Origin: Flavobacteriaceae bacterium MAR_2010_188
GTDB lineage: Bacteria > Bacteroidota > Bacteroidia > Flavobacteriales > Flavobacteriaceae
Direction: 5' to 3'
DNA: 64,000 nt
NCBI GenBank assembly: GCA_900104375.1
Contig: LT629302.1
Location: 3,702,480 to 3,766,479, forward strand
The notes under the pieces were generated by a model that was given only the letters and a program-made list of their open reading frames with translations, searched no databases and was not told where the DNA came from. How positions within the stretch are numbered: position 1 is the first letter of the stretch; each line of letters starts with the position of its first letter. This document shows positions 26,377-35,744 of the stretch, piece after piece. The position numbers and the translations under genes were made by a program.

Positions 26377-26958
26377 ATGTATAAAATATTTGTCAATGAC
26401 AAACCGATAATCTTGACAACAGTGGTAGAAAAGGAGGTAGGTTTTAAAAACTATCTGCTCAAAACTGTCAAATTAGGTAAGGTCATTAAAGATTTGAATA
26501 AATCTTCACTCAAAGAAGTTAGGCTTATTCACCACAGTGAAAAGAAAATCCTGAAGAAATTTTTGAAGAAACTTCCAAATGTAATTGCGGCCGGTGGCAA
26601 GGTCTATAACGATGAAGGTGGGATCTTATTTATCTACAGAAATGGTAAATGGGATTTGCCAAAAGGTAAGACCGAAAAGGGCGAGAAGATTGAAGCTACC
26701 GCTTTGCGAGAAGTAAAAGAGGAAACAGGCATCAAAAACTTAGAAATCGTAAAAGAAATTGACACTACCTACCATATCTTTAAAAGAAACGGTAATCATA
26801 GAATTAAGATTACAAAATGGTTTGAAATGAAATCTAACTATTCTGGTGATTTAATACCGGAAGAAAGCGAAGGGATTACGGATGTAAAATGGCTCAATAT
26901 TGAAGAAATTGAGCAGGCGCTTCAAAATTCTTACGCTAATATACAAGACCTCATATAA
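26377..26958 (+). CDS. Nudix hydrolase
   Basis: Nudix enzymes cleave nucleoside diphosphates linked to another group. The full Nudix box is present at residues 97-119 (GKTEKGE, then seven residues, REVKEETGI), in a domain preceded by WDLPKGK. About 67 residues precede the domain (MYKIFVNDKPIILTT), a region I do not recognise but which appears in flavobacterial homologues. Substrate cannot be predicted. The gene diverges from pyrE and is followed after 14 bases by ctlX. Confidence 0.88.
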   Translation: MYKIFVNDKPIILTTVVEKEVGFKNYLLKTVKLGKVIKDLNKSSLKEVRLIHHSEKKILKKFLKKLPNVIAAGGKVYNDEGGILFIYRNGKWDLPKGKTEKGEKIEATALREVKEETGIKNLEIVKEIDTTYHIFKRNGNHRIKITKWFEMKSNYSGDLIPEESEGITDVKWLNIEEIEQALQNSYANIQDLI

Positions 26959-26972
26959 TTCTTTATCAGAAC

Positions 26973-27902
26973 ATGCAAAGCACCAATAACATACTCATGA
27001 TCCGTCCTGTCGGATTTAGAATGAACGAACAGACTGCGGTCAACAATTTTTTTCAGGAAGACATCGATATTAAAAACACCGAGATTAATCTCCAGGCGCA
27101 AAAGGAATTTGATCAATTTGTTTCAAAGCTTCAAGATAAAGGGATTAATGTAATCGTGGAAGAAGATGATAAGTTAATGGACACTCCGGATTCCATATTT
27201 CCTAATAACTGGGTGAGCTTTCACTCCAATGGCGATGTTGCCATCTATCCTATGTTTGCTGAGAATAGGCGCAAAGAAAGAAGGGATGAAGTTTTTATAA
27301 GAATAGAAAAAGAAGGTTTTCTAATAAATAATATAATTGACTATACGTCAGCAGAAGAAGAAGGTGTTTTTTTAGAAGGAACAGGAAGTCTTTTATTGGA
27401 TAGAATAAATATGAAGGCTTATTGCGCGCTTTCAGCAAGGGCAGATGAAGAATTGTTTATTGAGTTTTGTGAGGATTTTGATTATTTCCCAGTAGTCTTT
27501 ACCGCTTATCAGACAGCGGAAGGCAAGCGATTACCAATTTATCATACTAACGTAATGATGTGTTTAACCGCAGATTTGGCCGTGATTTGTTTATCTACAA
27601 TTGATGACAAGAAGGAAAGAAAAAATGTAGTGAATCATTTAAAACAGGATGGGAAAGAAATCATAGAGATTACAGAAGAGCAAATGCACCATTTCGCTGG
27701 AAATATGTTGGAGGTGTTAGGAAAAGATGGTAAAAAGATTATGGTGATGAGCAAGGCGGCTTTTACAAGCTTGAATGGCAATCAGATTAAAAGCATCCAG
27801 AAATATTGCGAAATCCTATATAGCGATATAAATACTATTGAGACTTGTGGTGGAGGTAGTGTAAGATGCATGATGGCAGAGGTGTTCTTGCCAAAAAAAT
27901 AA
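26973..27902 (+). CDS. ctlX: Citrulline utilisation hydrolase CtlX-type amidinotransferase
   Basis: The 309 residues match the CtlX type of the guanidino-modifying superfamily, with ILMIRPVGFRMNEQT near the start, DSIFPNNWVSFHSNGDVAIY, the histidine in PIYHTNVMMCLT and the C-terminal nucleophile in CGGGSVRCMMAEVF. The family was named in Francisella for citrulline breakdown. A second member of the superfamily lies at 18.7 kb. It is probably co-transcribed with the Nudix gene. Confidence 0.88.
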   Translation: MQSTNNILMIRPVGFRMNEQTAVNNFFQEDIDIKNTEINLQAQKEFDQFVSKLQDKGINVIVEEDDKLMDTPDSIFPNNWVSFHSNGDVAIYPMFAENRRKERRDEVFIRIEKEGFLINNIIDYTSAEEEGVFLEGTGSLLLDRINMKAYCALSARADEELFIEFCEDFDYFPVVFTAYQTAEGKRLPIYHTNVMMCLTADLAVICLSTIDDKKERKNVVNHLKQDGKEIIEITEEQMHHFAGNMLEVLGKDGKKIMVMSKAAFTSLNGNQIKSIQKYCEILYSDINTIETCGGGSVRCMMAEVFLPKK

Positions 27903-27905
27903 TAT

Positions 27906-29957
27906 TTAAGAAGCTGTCGGTTTAGATTTAGGAAGTTCAATGAAGAATTTAGTGCCGACATTTCTACTGCTTTCTACCCATATTCTACCGTTATTTAGTT
28001 CTACAAGTTCTTTGCAGATAACGAGTCCAAGACCGGTTCCTTTTTCGTTCTTAGTGCCAATTGTGGTGAAATTATTCTTCTGAAATAATTTATCTAAATT
28101 CTCTTCTGCGATACCAATACCAGTATCCTCAATAGTAATTAATGATTTTCCTTGAAGGTCTTTATTGGTGACGGTAATAATATCACCGACCCTGCTAAAC
28201 TTCACTGCATTTGTAATTAGATTTTGTATAACGATTTCGATCATGCTCTTGTCGGCATATACAAAATCTCGATGTGACTCGTCAATCACTACAATGCGTT
28301 TCTCTTCAGCTTTTTGTTCGATTAGTTGAAGTTTGCCCTTAAATATATCCTGAATATTAAATAATTCTGGATGTGACTCTAAACTCTGCATTTGTGATTT
28401 TGACCAGTTGAGTAGATTAAAGAGCAATAGGGAAGCGTTGTTGGCATTTTCGCTTAGCTCTGGAACGAGGTCATAGAATTCTTCCCTAGTTAAGCTGTCT
28501 TCTTTTAAAAGGTCTATAAAACCTTTGATGGATGACACAGAATCTTTAAGATCATGAGAAACAATAGAAAACAACCGGTCTTTTACATTATTGGTTTCTT
28601 CTAAATTCTGCATCTGTTCGTAATAGGCGTCATTTTGAAGCTTTAGCTCTCGTTTTTCGTTTATGGAGTCAATTCGAGACTGTTCGTCTTTCTTGCGTTG
28701 AACAAATAGAAATACAAAAGCGGCGATACTGAATAAAAGTCCAGCTGCCAACGCATAAATGATATACTTAGATTTTTCTGATAATGAAGAGCTATTAGTA
28801 TTTCTATTTTCTTCTGTAGTTTCTTCAGCTTCATTAGTTGGTTCGAGCTTAGCACTGTCGAGATTTATGATTTTAGAAGTATTAACCGCGTTCTCTCGGG
28901 CTATTTCCTCCTTCAAGTTATAATATTTTCCTTGCCAAAAGAAAGCACTTTGATAATAATTCCTAGTAGAATCCAGTTCTTTTCGGAGTTTTAAATTCTT
29001 CAGTAATTCTGGTTTATGTTTTGAATTCTTGGCGATTTCATATGCTTCATTAAGTTGGTTATTTGCCAAGCGGACACGGCCTTCCTTCAAATTGAGATTT
29101 CCCATTGCATTTAGCGCCCGTATAATTCCTTCATCATCGCCAATTTCACGACTAAGGTTTAATCCTTCAACCAAATAATTCCCAGCAACAGCTGTTTTAT
29201 TAAGTGCTAAATATTCATCACCTATTCTTGGTAAGATTTCGGTGCGAATGCTATTATCATCTGGTCCTAGCATGGCAAGGACTTTTTCGAAATATTCGAT
29301 TGCTTTGGTATGTTGATTTTCTAGGGAATAAATTATCCCAATATTTTTGGTGGTGGTCTTTATTCCTAGAGTATCACTAATATTTTCCTTTGCATTTAAT
29401 GATTTGAAACTATATTCTAAAGCACTTTCAAGCTGTTTGGTTTTAAAGTAAGCCTCGGCTAGATTGCCGTAGGCCAAGCTCAATTCTGTTTGAAGATTCT
29501 CTCTTTCGAATGCATCTATTGCTGACATGGAATTTCTTAACCCGACTGCGTAGTTGCCACGATTAATCTCGAGCAATCCAACATTATTATTGACTTTGGC
29601 GACACCTATATGGTCATATAATTGTTGAAAAAGAAGTCTCGACTTATTAAAACTATCTAGAGCATTTACATAATCGTCTTCCCTTGCATAGATTAATCCT
29701 CTAAAGAAATTGGTATCGGCAAGTCCCTTATCATAGTTGAGGCTTTGGGCTAATTGGTCAGTTTGCTCTAGATAAAGAATTGCTTTTTTGAAGTTTTCAG
29801 TTTCAACAAGAGACTTAATAAGTTGGAGTGAAGTTATTACCTTGGTAGTATCTTGTTTCTGGTAAGCTAGTTCAATAGTCAGCCTATCTATCTCATCTGT
29901 TTGAGAAAAACAGAAGAAGACAGACAAGAAAGTAGTTATGGTTAATAACCACTTCAT
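27906..29957 (-). CDS. TPR-containing sensor histidine kinase
   Basis: The 683-residue protein has a signal peptide (1-19), a periplasmic region of tetratricopeptide repeats (about 40-320, as in LAYGNLAEAYFKTKQLESAL), one membrane helix (398-420), a coiled coil, and a kinase core. The phospho-acceptor is His468 in FSIVSHDLKDS. The ATP-binding domain has N box NLITNAVKFS, G1 DTGIGIAEE and G2 GTGLGLVICKEL. No response regulator gene adjoins it, so its partner lies elsewhere. It converges on ctlX with a three-base gap. Confidence 0.93.
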   Translation of the reverse strand: MKWLLTITTFLSVFFCFSQTDEIDRLTIELAYQKQDTTKVITSLQLIKSLVETENFKKAILYLEQTDQLAQSLNYDKGLADTNFFRGLIYAREDDYVNALDSFNKSRLLFQQLYDHIGVAKVNNNVGLLEINRGNYAVGLRNSMSAIDAFERENLQTELSLAYGNLAEAYFKTKQLESALEYSFKSLNAKENISDTLGIKTTTKNIGIIYSLENQHTKAIEYFEKVLAMLGPDDNSIRTEILPRIGDEYLALNKTAVAGNYLVEGLNLSREIGDDEGIIRALNAMGNLNLKEGRVRLANNQLNEAYEIAKNSKHKPELLKNLKLRKELDSTRNYYQSAFFWQGKYYNLKEEIARENAVNTSKIINLDSAKLEPTNEAEETTEENRNTNSSSLSEKSKYIIYALAAGLLFSIAAFVFLFVQRKKDEQSRIDSINEKRELKLQNDAYYEQMQNLEETNNVKDRLFSIVSHDLKDSVSSIKGFIDLLKEDSLTREEFYDLVPELSENANNASLLLFNLLNWSKSQMQSLESHPELFNIQDIFKGKLQLIEQKAEEKRIVVIDESHRDFVYADKSMIEIVIQNLITNAVKFSRVGDIITVTNKDLQGKSLITIEDTGIGIAEENLDKLFQKNNFTTIGTKNEKGTGLGLVICKELVELNNGRIWVESSRNVGTKFFIELPKSKPTAS

Positions 29958-30360
29958 CTTGAATAAATGTTTTTAATTGCGACGTAGTTTTGAAACCAAC
30001 TTGCCTCGAGGGAAAGGATAATCAGTGATACAAAATCAAGCAACAATCTTGATAAAGGTTGAATACTAAGTATCATCAACGATTGGGACTTTGATTAATA
30101 GCTATACCAAAAATCACTAAATGACCCTGTATAATCTAATTTATAGGTCTTATTACCAAAAAATTAGATAAAGTGGCAATGCCTGAGTTATAGGAATATC
30201 GACGAATAGATTAACAGCAAGAAACATAGAAAAACGGAACAACTATCGATGAAATGCATTTGGAAAGCAGATGAAGCAAATAGGCCTTAATTATAACGCG
30301 TAACTTGCCTAATATTAAGTACCTTAACACTTTATTTAACTAACCCACAACTAACCCACC
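29958..30360. other. 403-base intergenic region
   Basis: No gene, exact TAnnTTTG box or terminator was found in this region between the divergent histidine kinase and the small membrane protein. The only structure noted is an exact tandem pair of the 11-mer AACTAACCCAC at 30338-30348 and 30349-30359, one base before the next ATG. Confidence 0.5.
30338..30359 (+). repeat. Tandem 11-bp repeat touching the start codon
   Basis: AACTAACCCAC occurs twice head to tail, ending one base before the ATG at 30361. It therefore lies where the ribosome binds. Copy number change would alter the leader by 11 bases. Confidence 0.8.
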
Positions 30361-30564
30361 ATGAATAAAACAGTAAAAGCCGTTCTCCTTATTGTAGGAT
30401 TTATATTAATCTGCTATGGTATATATACTCTGATAACTCCAGAAGCATCTGTAAAAATTGGAGGATTTAGTGTAGAAGCACAAGATAATACCAATGCAAT
30501 TATTACGATAGGCTTGGGATTGGTTTCGGTGATTTTAAGCATATTAGCGAGTAGAAAAATATAG
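30361..30564 (+). CDS. Small two-helix membrane protein of unknown function
   Basis: The 67 residues form two membrane helices (about 5-24 and 46-63) joined by a polar loop, KIGGFSVEAQDNTN. I do not recognise it as a named family. Layout is like that of another small protein encoded at 38421-38606, although the sequences are not clearly related. It stands alone, 109 bases ahead of argS. Confidence 0.68.
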   Translation: MNKTVKAVLLIVGFILICYGIYTLITPEASVKIGGFSVEAQDNTNAIITIGLGLVSVILSILASRKI

Positions 30565-30644
30565 TATATCTAGTTTTTACTTTGAAAGTCATTTTCTAAG
30601 GTAAATTCCAATAAAGCTTCCTCCCATAAACTCTCATAAATCCC

Positions 30645-30652
30645 TATTTTTG
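30645..30652 (+). promoter_or_regulatory. -7 box TATTTTTG ahead of argS
   Basis: This exact TAnnTTTG match lies 21 bases before the argS ATG. A -33 TTG is not evident. Confidence 0.45.
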
Positions 30653-30673
30653 TTCATTGAAAACAGTTATTAG

Positions 30674-32452
30674 ATGGACCTACAAGAATTACTTCGAGAA
30701 GCGACGGATGAGATAGTAAAAGAAAATTTTGGAGTTGAAATGGAATCTCTAGAGTTTCAAGCCACAAGAAAGGAATTTGAAGGAGACATAACTTTGGTCA
30801 TTTTTCCGATGTTAAGGAAGATAAGGGGTAACCCAGTTGAGATTGGTGAGTTAATAGGCAAGAACCTTGTCGAGAAAGTAGAAGAGGTTGTTTCCTATAA
30901 TGTAATTAAGGGTTTTCTAAATCTTGAAATATCTGATTCCTTCTATTTGAATCATTTTTATTCTGAAATCTTGCAAGATGATTTTGGGTTCAAAAAACCT
31001 GATGGTCATTCTAGAACTTTTATGGTTGAATATTCTTCACCCAATACCAATAAACCTCTGCACCTCGGACATATCAGAAATAACCTTTTAGGTTATAGTG
31101 TTGCAGAAATCCTAAAAGCAGCAGGAAATAAAGTATATAAAACCCAAATAATTAATGATAGGGGAATTCATATATGCAAAAGTATGGTGGCTTGGCAGCG
31201 GTACGGAAATGGTGAAACACCAAGCAGCTCAGGAATAAAAGGAGATAAGTTGGTTGGTAATTACTATATAAGGTTCGATCAAGAATACAAAAAGGAAATA
31301 GCGGAACTTGTAGAGAATGGAGCATCTTTAGAAAATGCAAAAGAGAACGCGCCGATAATGACTGATGCTCAGGAAATGCTCAGACAGTGGGAAACTGGAA
31401 ACCCGGATGTGATAAATCTTTGGGAAATGATGAATGAGTGGGTATACCAAGGCTTTGATATGACATATAATAACTTAGGTGTCGATTTTGATAGTTATTA
31501 TTATGAAAGTGAAACATATTTACTAGGAAAAGAATTTGTAAAAGAAGGACTGCGAGAAGGAGTGTTTTTCGAAAAAGAAGATGGATCTGTTTGGTGCGAC
31601 TTAACCGATGAAGGTTTGGATGAGAAAATTGTCCTAAGATCAGATGGCACTGCGGTATATATGACTCAAGATATAGGGACCGCAATTCAAAGAAAAAAAG
31701 ATTATCCAGATATAGATGGTATCGTATATACCGTCGGGAATGAACAAGATTATCACTTCAAGGTGTTGTTCTTAATCTTGAAAAAGCTCGGATTTGATTG
31801 GGCAAAAAATCTATATCACTTAAGTTATGGAATGGTAGATTTACCTTCGGGAAAGATGAAGAGCAGGGAAGGCACTGTAGTAGATGCGGATGACTTAATG
31901 GAGGAAATGTCATTAACCGCCAAAGAAATTTCAGAAGAATTGGGCAAACTAGATGGTTATACCGAGGAAGAAAAATCAGATTTATATCAAAGCATCGGTT
32001 TAAGCGCTCTTAAATATTATATACTAAAGGTCGATCCAAAAAAGAAAATTCTATTTGACCCTAAGGAATCAATCGATTTTCAAGGAAATACTGGTCCCTT
32101 TATTCAATATACCTACGCTCGGATACAATCAATTTTACGTAAGGCCAATAATAATGCGGAAAATCATGACATTCAGCAAATTCTGGATTCTAGAGAAAAG
32201 ACACTATTAAAGAAGATGGGAGAATTTCCAGAAGTAATTTCACTTTCAGCAGAACAGTATAGCCCGGCTTTAGTCGCCAATTATGTTTATGATTTGGTTA
32301 AAGAATTCAATTCTTTTTATCAAAACGTGCCAATACTCTCTACTACAGATGAATATGAGAAAAACTTTAGAGTAAGTCTTTGCAAATCCGTGAGTTCGAT
32401 TATAGAAAAAAGTTTGAAACTGTTAGGAATAAAAGTTGTGGACAGAATGTAG
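30674..32452 (+). CDS. argS: Arginyl-tRNA synthetase
   Basis: ArgRS charges tRNA-Arg. The 592 residues show the N-terminal Add-1 domain, the HIGH-type motif HLGH at 130-133 in SPNTNKPLHLGHIRNN, and a KMSKS-equivalent SGKMKSREGTVV. The C-terminal anticodon-binding domain contains GPFIQYTYARIQSILRK. Length is normal for the bacterial enzyme. It is probably transcribed alone. Confidence 0.97.
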   Translation: MDLQELLREATDEIVKENFGVEMESLEFQATRKEFEGDITLVIFPMLRKIRGNPVEIGELIGKNLVEKVEEVVSYNVIKGFLNLEISDSFYLNHFYSEILQDDFGFKKPDGHSRTFMVEYSSPNTNKPLHLGHIRNNLLGYSVAEILKAAGNKVYKTQIINDRGIHICKSMVAWQRYGNGETPSSSGIKGDKLVGNYYIRFDQEYKKEIAELVENGASLENAKENAPIMTDAQEMLRQWETGNPDVINLWEMMNEWVYQGFDMTYNNLGVDFDSYYYESETYLLGKEFVKEGLREGVFFEKEDGSVWCDLTDEGLDEKIVLRSDGTAVYMTQDIGTAIQRKKDYPDIDGIVYTVGNEQDYHFKVLFLILKKLGFDWAKNLYHLSYGMVDLPSGKMKSREGTVVDADDLMEEMSLTAKEISEELGKLDGYTEEEKSDLYQSIGLSALKYYILKVDPKKKILFDPKESIDFQGNTGPFIQYTYARIQSILRKANNNAENHDIQQILDSREKTLLKKMGEFPEVISLSAEQYSPALVANYVYDLVKEFNSFYQNVPILSTTDEYEKNFRVSLCKSVSSIIEKSLKLLGIKVVDRM

Positions 32453-32599
32453 ATTAATTCTTATCGAGATAACCTTTAAACGTTTTTTTTAGTATTTTTA
32501 ACTCCGATTAAGAATTAAAACAAGAAAACCCTCTACAGTTTTTGTTTTATTTCTCAAGCATTAAAACCCCTTAGCGGCAAACATCGTACATGTTTTACA

Positions 32600-32623
32600 T
32601 TACTAATTTACTAATTTACTAAA
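32600..32623 (+). repeat. Tandem 8-bp repeats upstream of the beta-helix gene
   Basis: TTACTAAT is repeated at 32600-32607 and 32608-32615, with a third copy TTACTAAA at 32616-32623, 29 bases before the ATG. It lies in the leader or promoter region of a surface protein gene. Confidence 0.75.
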
Positions 32624-32652
32624 TCTAAATATTAACCCTTAATTTTTATGAA

Positions 32653-35604
32653 ATGAGAAAAAACTTTACACTACTTATTTGTTTAATTTTCGTCGGAATG
32701 TCCTCTGCGATTCATGCCCAGGTTGTAACCAATGGCAATGATAGTGGGGAGGGTTCTTTAAGACAAGAAATTATAGACGCAGGCGCTGGAGGAACAGTAA
32801 CGTTCAATGGGGCCGTGACCACGGTTACAATTAGTTCTGGCGATTTAGATATCCCTTACGATTTGACCATAACAGGACCTGCCACTAAGGTAACAATAGA
32901 CGCAAATGATACAAGTCGAATATTTAACATAACTGGTGGCACAGTAGTCTTGAATAATTTAACTATTACTGATGGTACTGCTGTAAACGGTGGAGGTGTA
33001 TACATCACCAATGCAAATGTTAGGATGAATAACTGCATTGTTAGTAACAATGTCGCGGATGGTGCAACAACCTCTTCAGGGGGTGGAATTTATAATGACG
33101 TCGGTGGAGTCTTGACAGTAAATAATTCCCAAGTTAGCTCAAATTCTGCCAACAGAGCAGGAGGAGGAATTGAAGATAACTCAGGAGCTGGATTAGGAAT
33201 CACTTTGTTGTTTGTAAGGATGGTGAGTAATACTACTGGCTCTACCCCTGGAAATGGTGGTGCATTACATATCACCGGTGCAGGAGATTCGAACATAACT
33301 GGTGCAGAGCTTTTTAATAATAGTGCTTCTGCAGAAGGAGGAGGTTTCTGGAATGGTACGGGAACTATGATTATAGATTCTTCACGACTACTAAGTAACA
33401 GAGCTAGTGGGAATAACTCCGACCAAGGTGGTGGAGGTATTTACAACAATGGTGGAAATCTTATCGTAAGAAATAATACTATAATTAATTCTAATGCTGC
33501 TAATGGTACATCTGGTTCAGGTGGAGGTATTTTAAATAATAATGGAACTCTAAATGTTAGTGACTCATTTATACGAAGTAACACAGCAGTTAGAGCGGGC
33601 GGTGGAATAGAAGAAAATTCTGTTGCAGGCCAGTTGTTGACTTTAACAAATGTAGAGTTATCGACTAATCAAACATCAGGAAATCCAGGTAATGGCGGTG
33701 GACTGCATATTAGTGGCGCCGGTGATTCAAATATTACTGCCTCCTTAATACGAGGCAATTTGGCTAGTGCTGAAGGTGGTGGACTTTGGAATGGTTCAGG
33801 TGTGATGGCAATACTGGATAGTAGAATTACCTTGAATACTGCAAGTGGTGCCGCTCCCGATCAAGGTGGAGGAGGTATCTACAATTTAAGTGGTACATTA
33901 GATATATCATCATCAACTATATCTCAGAATGTTGCAAATGGCGCTTCTGGTTCTGGTGGAGGTATCTTAAATGATGCTGGAGCTACACTTAATGTATCGG
34001 ATTCTGAAATCTCTGGCAACACCGCTATGAGAGCTGGTGGTGGTATCGAAGACAATTCTGGAGCTGGACTTGGTGTTAGCCTGATGAATGTCATGTTAAA
34101 CGATAATTCAACTGGTTCTTCTCCTGGTAACGGTGGTGGATTGCATGTTACTGGTGCTGGAGATATCAGCATTGCTGATGGATCTGTTACCACAAATACT
34201 GCTTCCTCTGAGGGAGGTGGTCTATGGAACGGCTCGGGAACTATGAATATCGATGGAACTACAATTGACGCCAACACTGCCAGCGGAGCTGCATCTGACC
34301 AAGGTGGTGGAGGAATCTATAACCTAAGTGGAACAGTTAACATCACCAACGGAGCGACAATTACAAATAATATAGCTGATGGAGCTGCAGGTTCAGGTGG
34401 AGGTATCTTGAATGATGCTGGAGCTACACTTAATGTATCGGATTCTGAAATCTCTGGCAACACTGCTATGAGAGCTGGTGGTGGTATCGAAGACAATTCT
34501 GGAGCTGGACTTGGTGTTAGCCTGATGAATGTCATGTTAAACGATAATTCAACTGGTTCTTCTCCTGGTAATGGAGGTGGATTACATGTTACTGGTGCAG
34601 GTGATACTTCAGTCGTCCTTGGTACTGTAAACAATAATGATGCATCATCTGAGGGTGGTGGATTATGGAATGGTTCTGGAACAATGACTGTAGACCGTGT
34701 GACGCTTGATGGAAACACTGCAAGTGGTGATGCACTAGATAATGGCGGTGGTGCAATTTATAATAATGGCGGTACCTTAATTGTTACCCAATCAACATTA
34801 TCAAATAATCAGGTAGACGGAACTTCTAGTGCTGGAGGTGGAATTCACAATGGTGATGGTGGTGATGTTACTTTATTAAGGAGCACAGTTTCTGGAAATA
34901 CATCAAATGGACCTGGTGCTGGTTTAGCAAATAGAGGCGCAAGCTTTGATGTGAACGCTAGTACAATTGCAATGAATACTTCTGGTTCAACTGGTGGTGG
35001 TATTGCTGGAGTTACTGAAGTAACAATTAAAAATACTGTAGTAGCTTATAATACAGGAACTTCTGGAACAGATGTATTTGGTACGGTTACATCAAATGAT
35101 TATAACCTAGTTCAAAATGATGATCTTAATATCTTTGCTGCAATGGCTAATGATATTGAGGGAGAGGACCCAATGTTAGATGCTCTTGCAGATAATGGTG
35201 GACCTACCATGACGCATGCCAATCAAGACAAATCTCCTACCTATAATGGTGGTGACCCGGCAGACATGTTTAATGATCAGAGAGGATTACCTGTCTTCGA
35301 CGGACCAAGAGATATAGGTTCGTTTGAATCTCAAGTGACTCTTTCTATTGGAGATTTCAGTAAAACAGGAATATCAAGTATCTACCCTAACCCTACAACT
35401 GGTAAATTCTATGTAGAGGTTGGCAATTCTGTATCTAGTAAACTACGTATGCAGATAGTTTCTATGACAGGTCAGCTTATGGCAGACTTCGATATGTCAG
35501 TTGGTAGAAATGAAATCAATATTGATGGAATGTCTACTGGTATTTATATCTTGAATATTAGCGATGGTAACAATAAAATTTCACATAAACTTATTCTTCA
35601 ATAA
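32653..35604 (+). CDS. Secreted repetitive beta-helix surface protein with T9SS type A sorting domain
   Basis: The 983 residues start with a signal peptide (1-22, cut after AIHA). A short right-handed beta-helix lead-in follows (NDSGEGSLRQEI is typical of such proteins). Then come four repeats of about 147 residues (starting near 141, 286, 432 and 579) and part of a fifth. Each repeat holds GGGI, RAGGGIEDNS, PGNGGGLH, EGGGLWNGSG and DQGGGGIYN. The last 80 residues (IYPNPTTGKFYVEV to KISHKLILQ) form a type A T9SS sorting domain. It should be an exported adhesin or surface fibre protein; its ligand is unknown. Confidence 0.9.
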   Translation: MRKNFTLLICLIFVGMSSAIHAQVVTNGNDSGEGSLRQEIIDAGAGGTVTFNGAVTTVTISSGDLDIPYDLTITGPATKVTIDANDTSRIFNITGGTVVLNNLTITDGTAVNGGGVYITNANVRMNNCIVSNNVADGATTSSGGGIYNDVGGVLTVNNSQVSSNSANRAGGGIEDNSGAGLGITLLFVRMVSNTTGSTPGNGGALHITGAGDSNITGAELFNNSASAEGGGFWNGTGTMIIDSSRLLSNRASGNNSDQGGGGIYNNGGNLIVRNNTIINSNAANGTSGSGGGILNNNGTLNVSDSFIRSNTAVRAGGGIEENSVAGQLLTLTNVELSTNQTSGNPGNGGGLHISGAGDSNITASLIRGNLASAEGGGLWNGSGVMAILDSRITLNTASGAAPDQGGGGIYNLSGTLDISSSTISQNVANGASGSGGGILNDAGATLNVSDSEISGNTAMRAGGGIEDNSGAGLGVSLMNVMLNDNSTGSSPGNGGGLHVTGAGDISIADGSVTTNTASSEGGGLWNGSGTMNIDGTTIDANTASGAASDQGGGGIYNLSGTVNITNGATITNNIADGAAGSGGGILNDAGATLNVSDSEISGNTAMRAGGGIEDNSGAGLGVSLMNVMLNDNSTGSSPGNGGGLHVTGAGDTSVVLGTVNNNDASSEGGGLWNGSGTMTVDRVTLDGNTASGDALDNGGGAIYNNGGTLIVTQSTLSNNQVDGTSSAGGGIHNGDGGDVTLLRSTVSGNTSNGPGAGLANRGASFDVNASTIAMNTSGSTGGGIAGVTEVTIKNTVVAYNTGTSGTDVFGTVTSNDYNLVQNDDLNIFAAMANDIEGEDPMLDALADNGGPTMTHANQDKSPTYNGGDPADMFNDQRGLPVFDGPRDIGSFESQVTLSIGDFSKTGISSIYPNPTTGKFYVEVGNSVSSKLRMQIVSMTGQLMADFDMSVGRNEINIDGMSTGIYILNISDGNNKISHKLILQ
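33955..34130 (+). repeat. Near-identical internal repeat, copy 1
   Basis: This stretch of the beta-helix gene recurs 441 bases downstream (34396-34571) with very few differences, all in third codon positions in the part I compared. About 106 bases are identical without a break. The identity is far above that to the other repeat units, so the duplication or gene conversion is recent. Confidence 0.9.
34396..34571 (+). repeat. Near-identical internal repeat, copy 2
   Basis: This is the second copy of the repeat at 33955-34130, offset by exactly 441 bases (147 codons), so the reading frame is kept. The flanking halves of the two 147-residue units differ much more. Confidence 0.9.
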
Positions 35605-35622
35605 GTTCTAATATACATTATC

Positions 35623-35656
35623 AAAGACCGTCAAAATTTTTGACGGTCTTTTTTTT
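35623..35656 (+). terminator. Intrinsic terminator after the beta-helix gene
   Basis: AAAGACCGTCAAAA pairs with TTTTTGACGGTCTTT, and a T run follows. It lies 18 bases after the stop and separates the surface protein from ffh. Confidence 0.92.
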
Positions 35657-35714
35657 GATGTTATTTCAGTTTCAGTTTGTTCAAAGTTTGCTTCACTCAT
35701 TAGTTACATTTCAT

Positions 35715-35722
35715 TAAATTTG
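35715..35722 (+). promoter_or_regulatory. -7 box TAAATTTG ahead of ffh
   Basis: This exact TAnnTTTG match is followed by C and lies 22 bases before the ffh ATG. A TTG occurs 24 bases upstream (35688-35690), longer than the usual spacing. Confidence 0.5.
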
Positions 35723-35744
35723 CATTCCATTAAAAATCAATATA

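Noticed and set aside
33955-34571. CRISPR-like or mobile repeat
   Set aside because: The repeats are in frame, encode protein repeats and are separated by related coding sequence, not by unique spacers.
33924-34718. Long open frames on the minus strand inside the beta-helix gene
   Set aside because: They repeat with the 441-base units and are rich in Pro, Ser and Glu, as expected from the reverse complement of Gly/Asn/Ser codons. They have no start region of their own.
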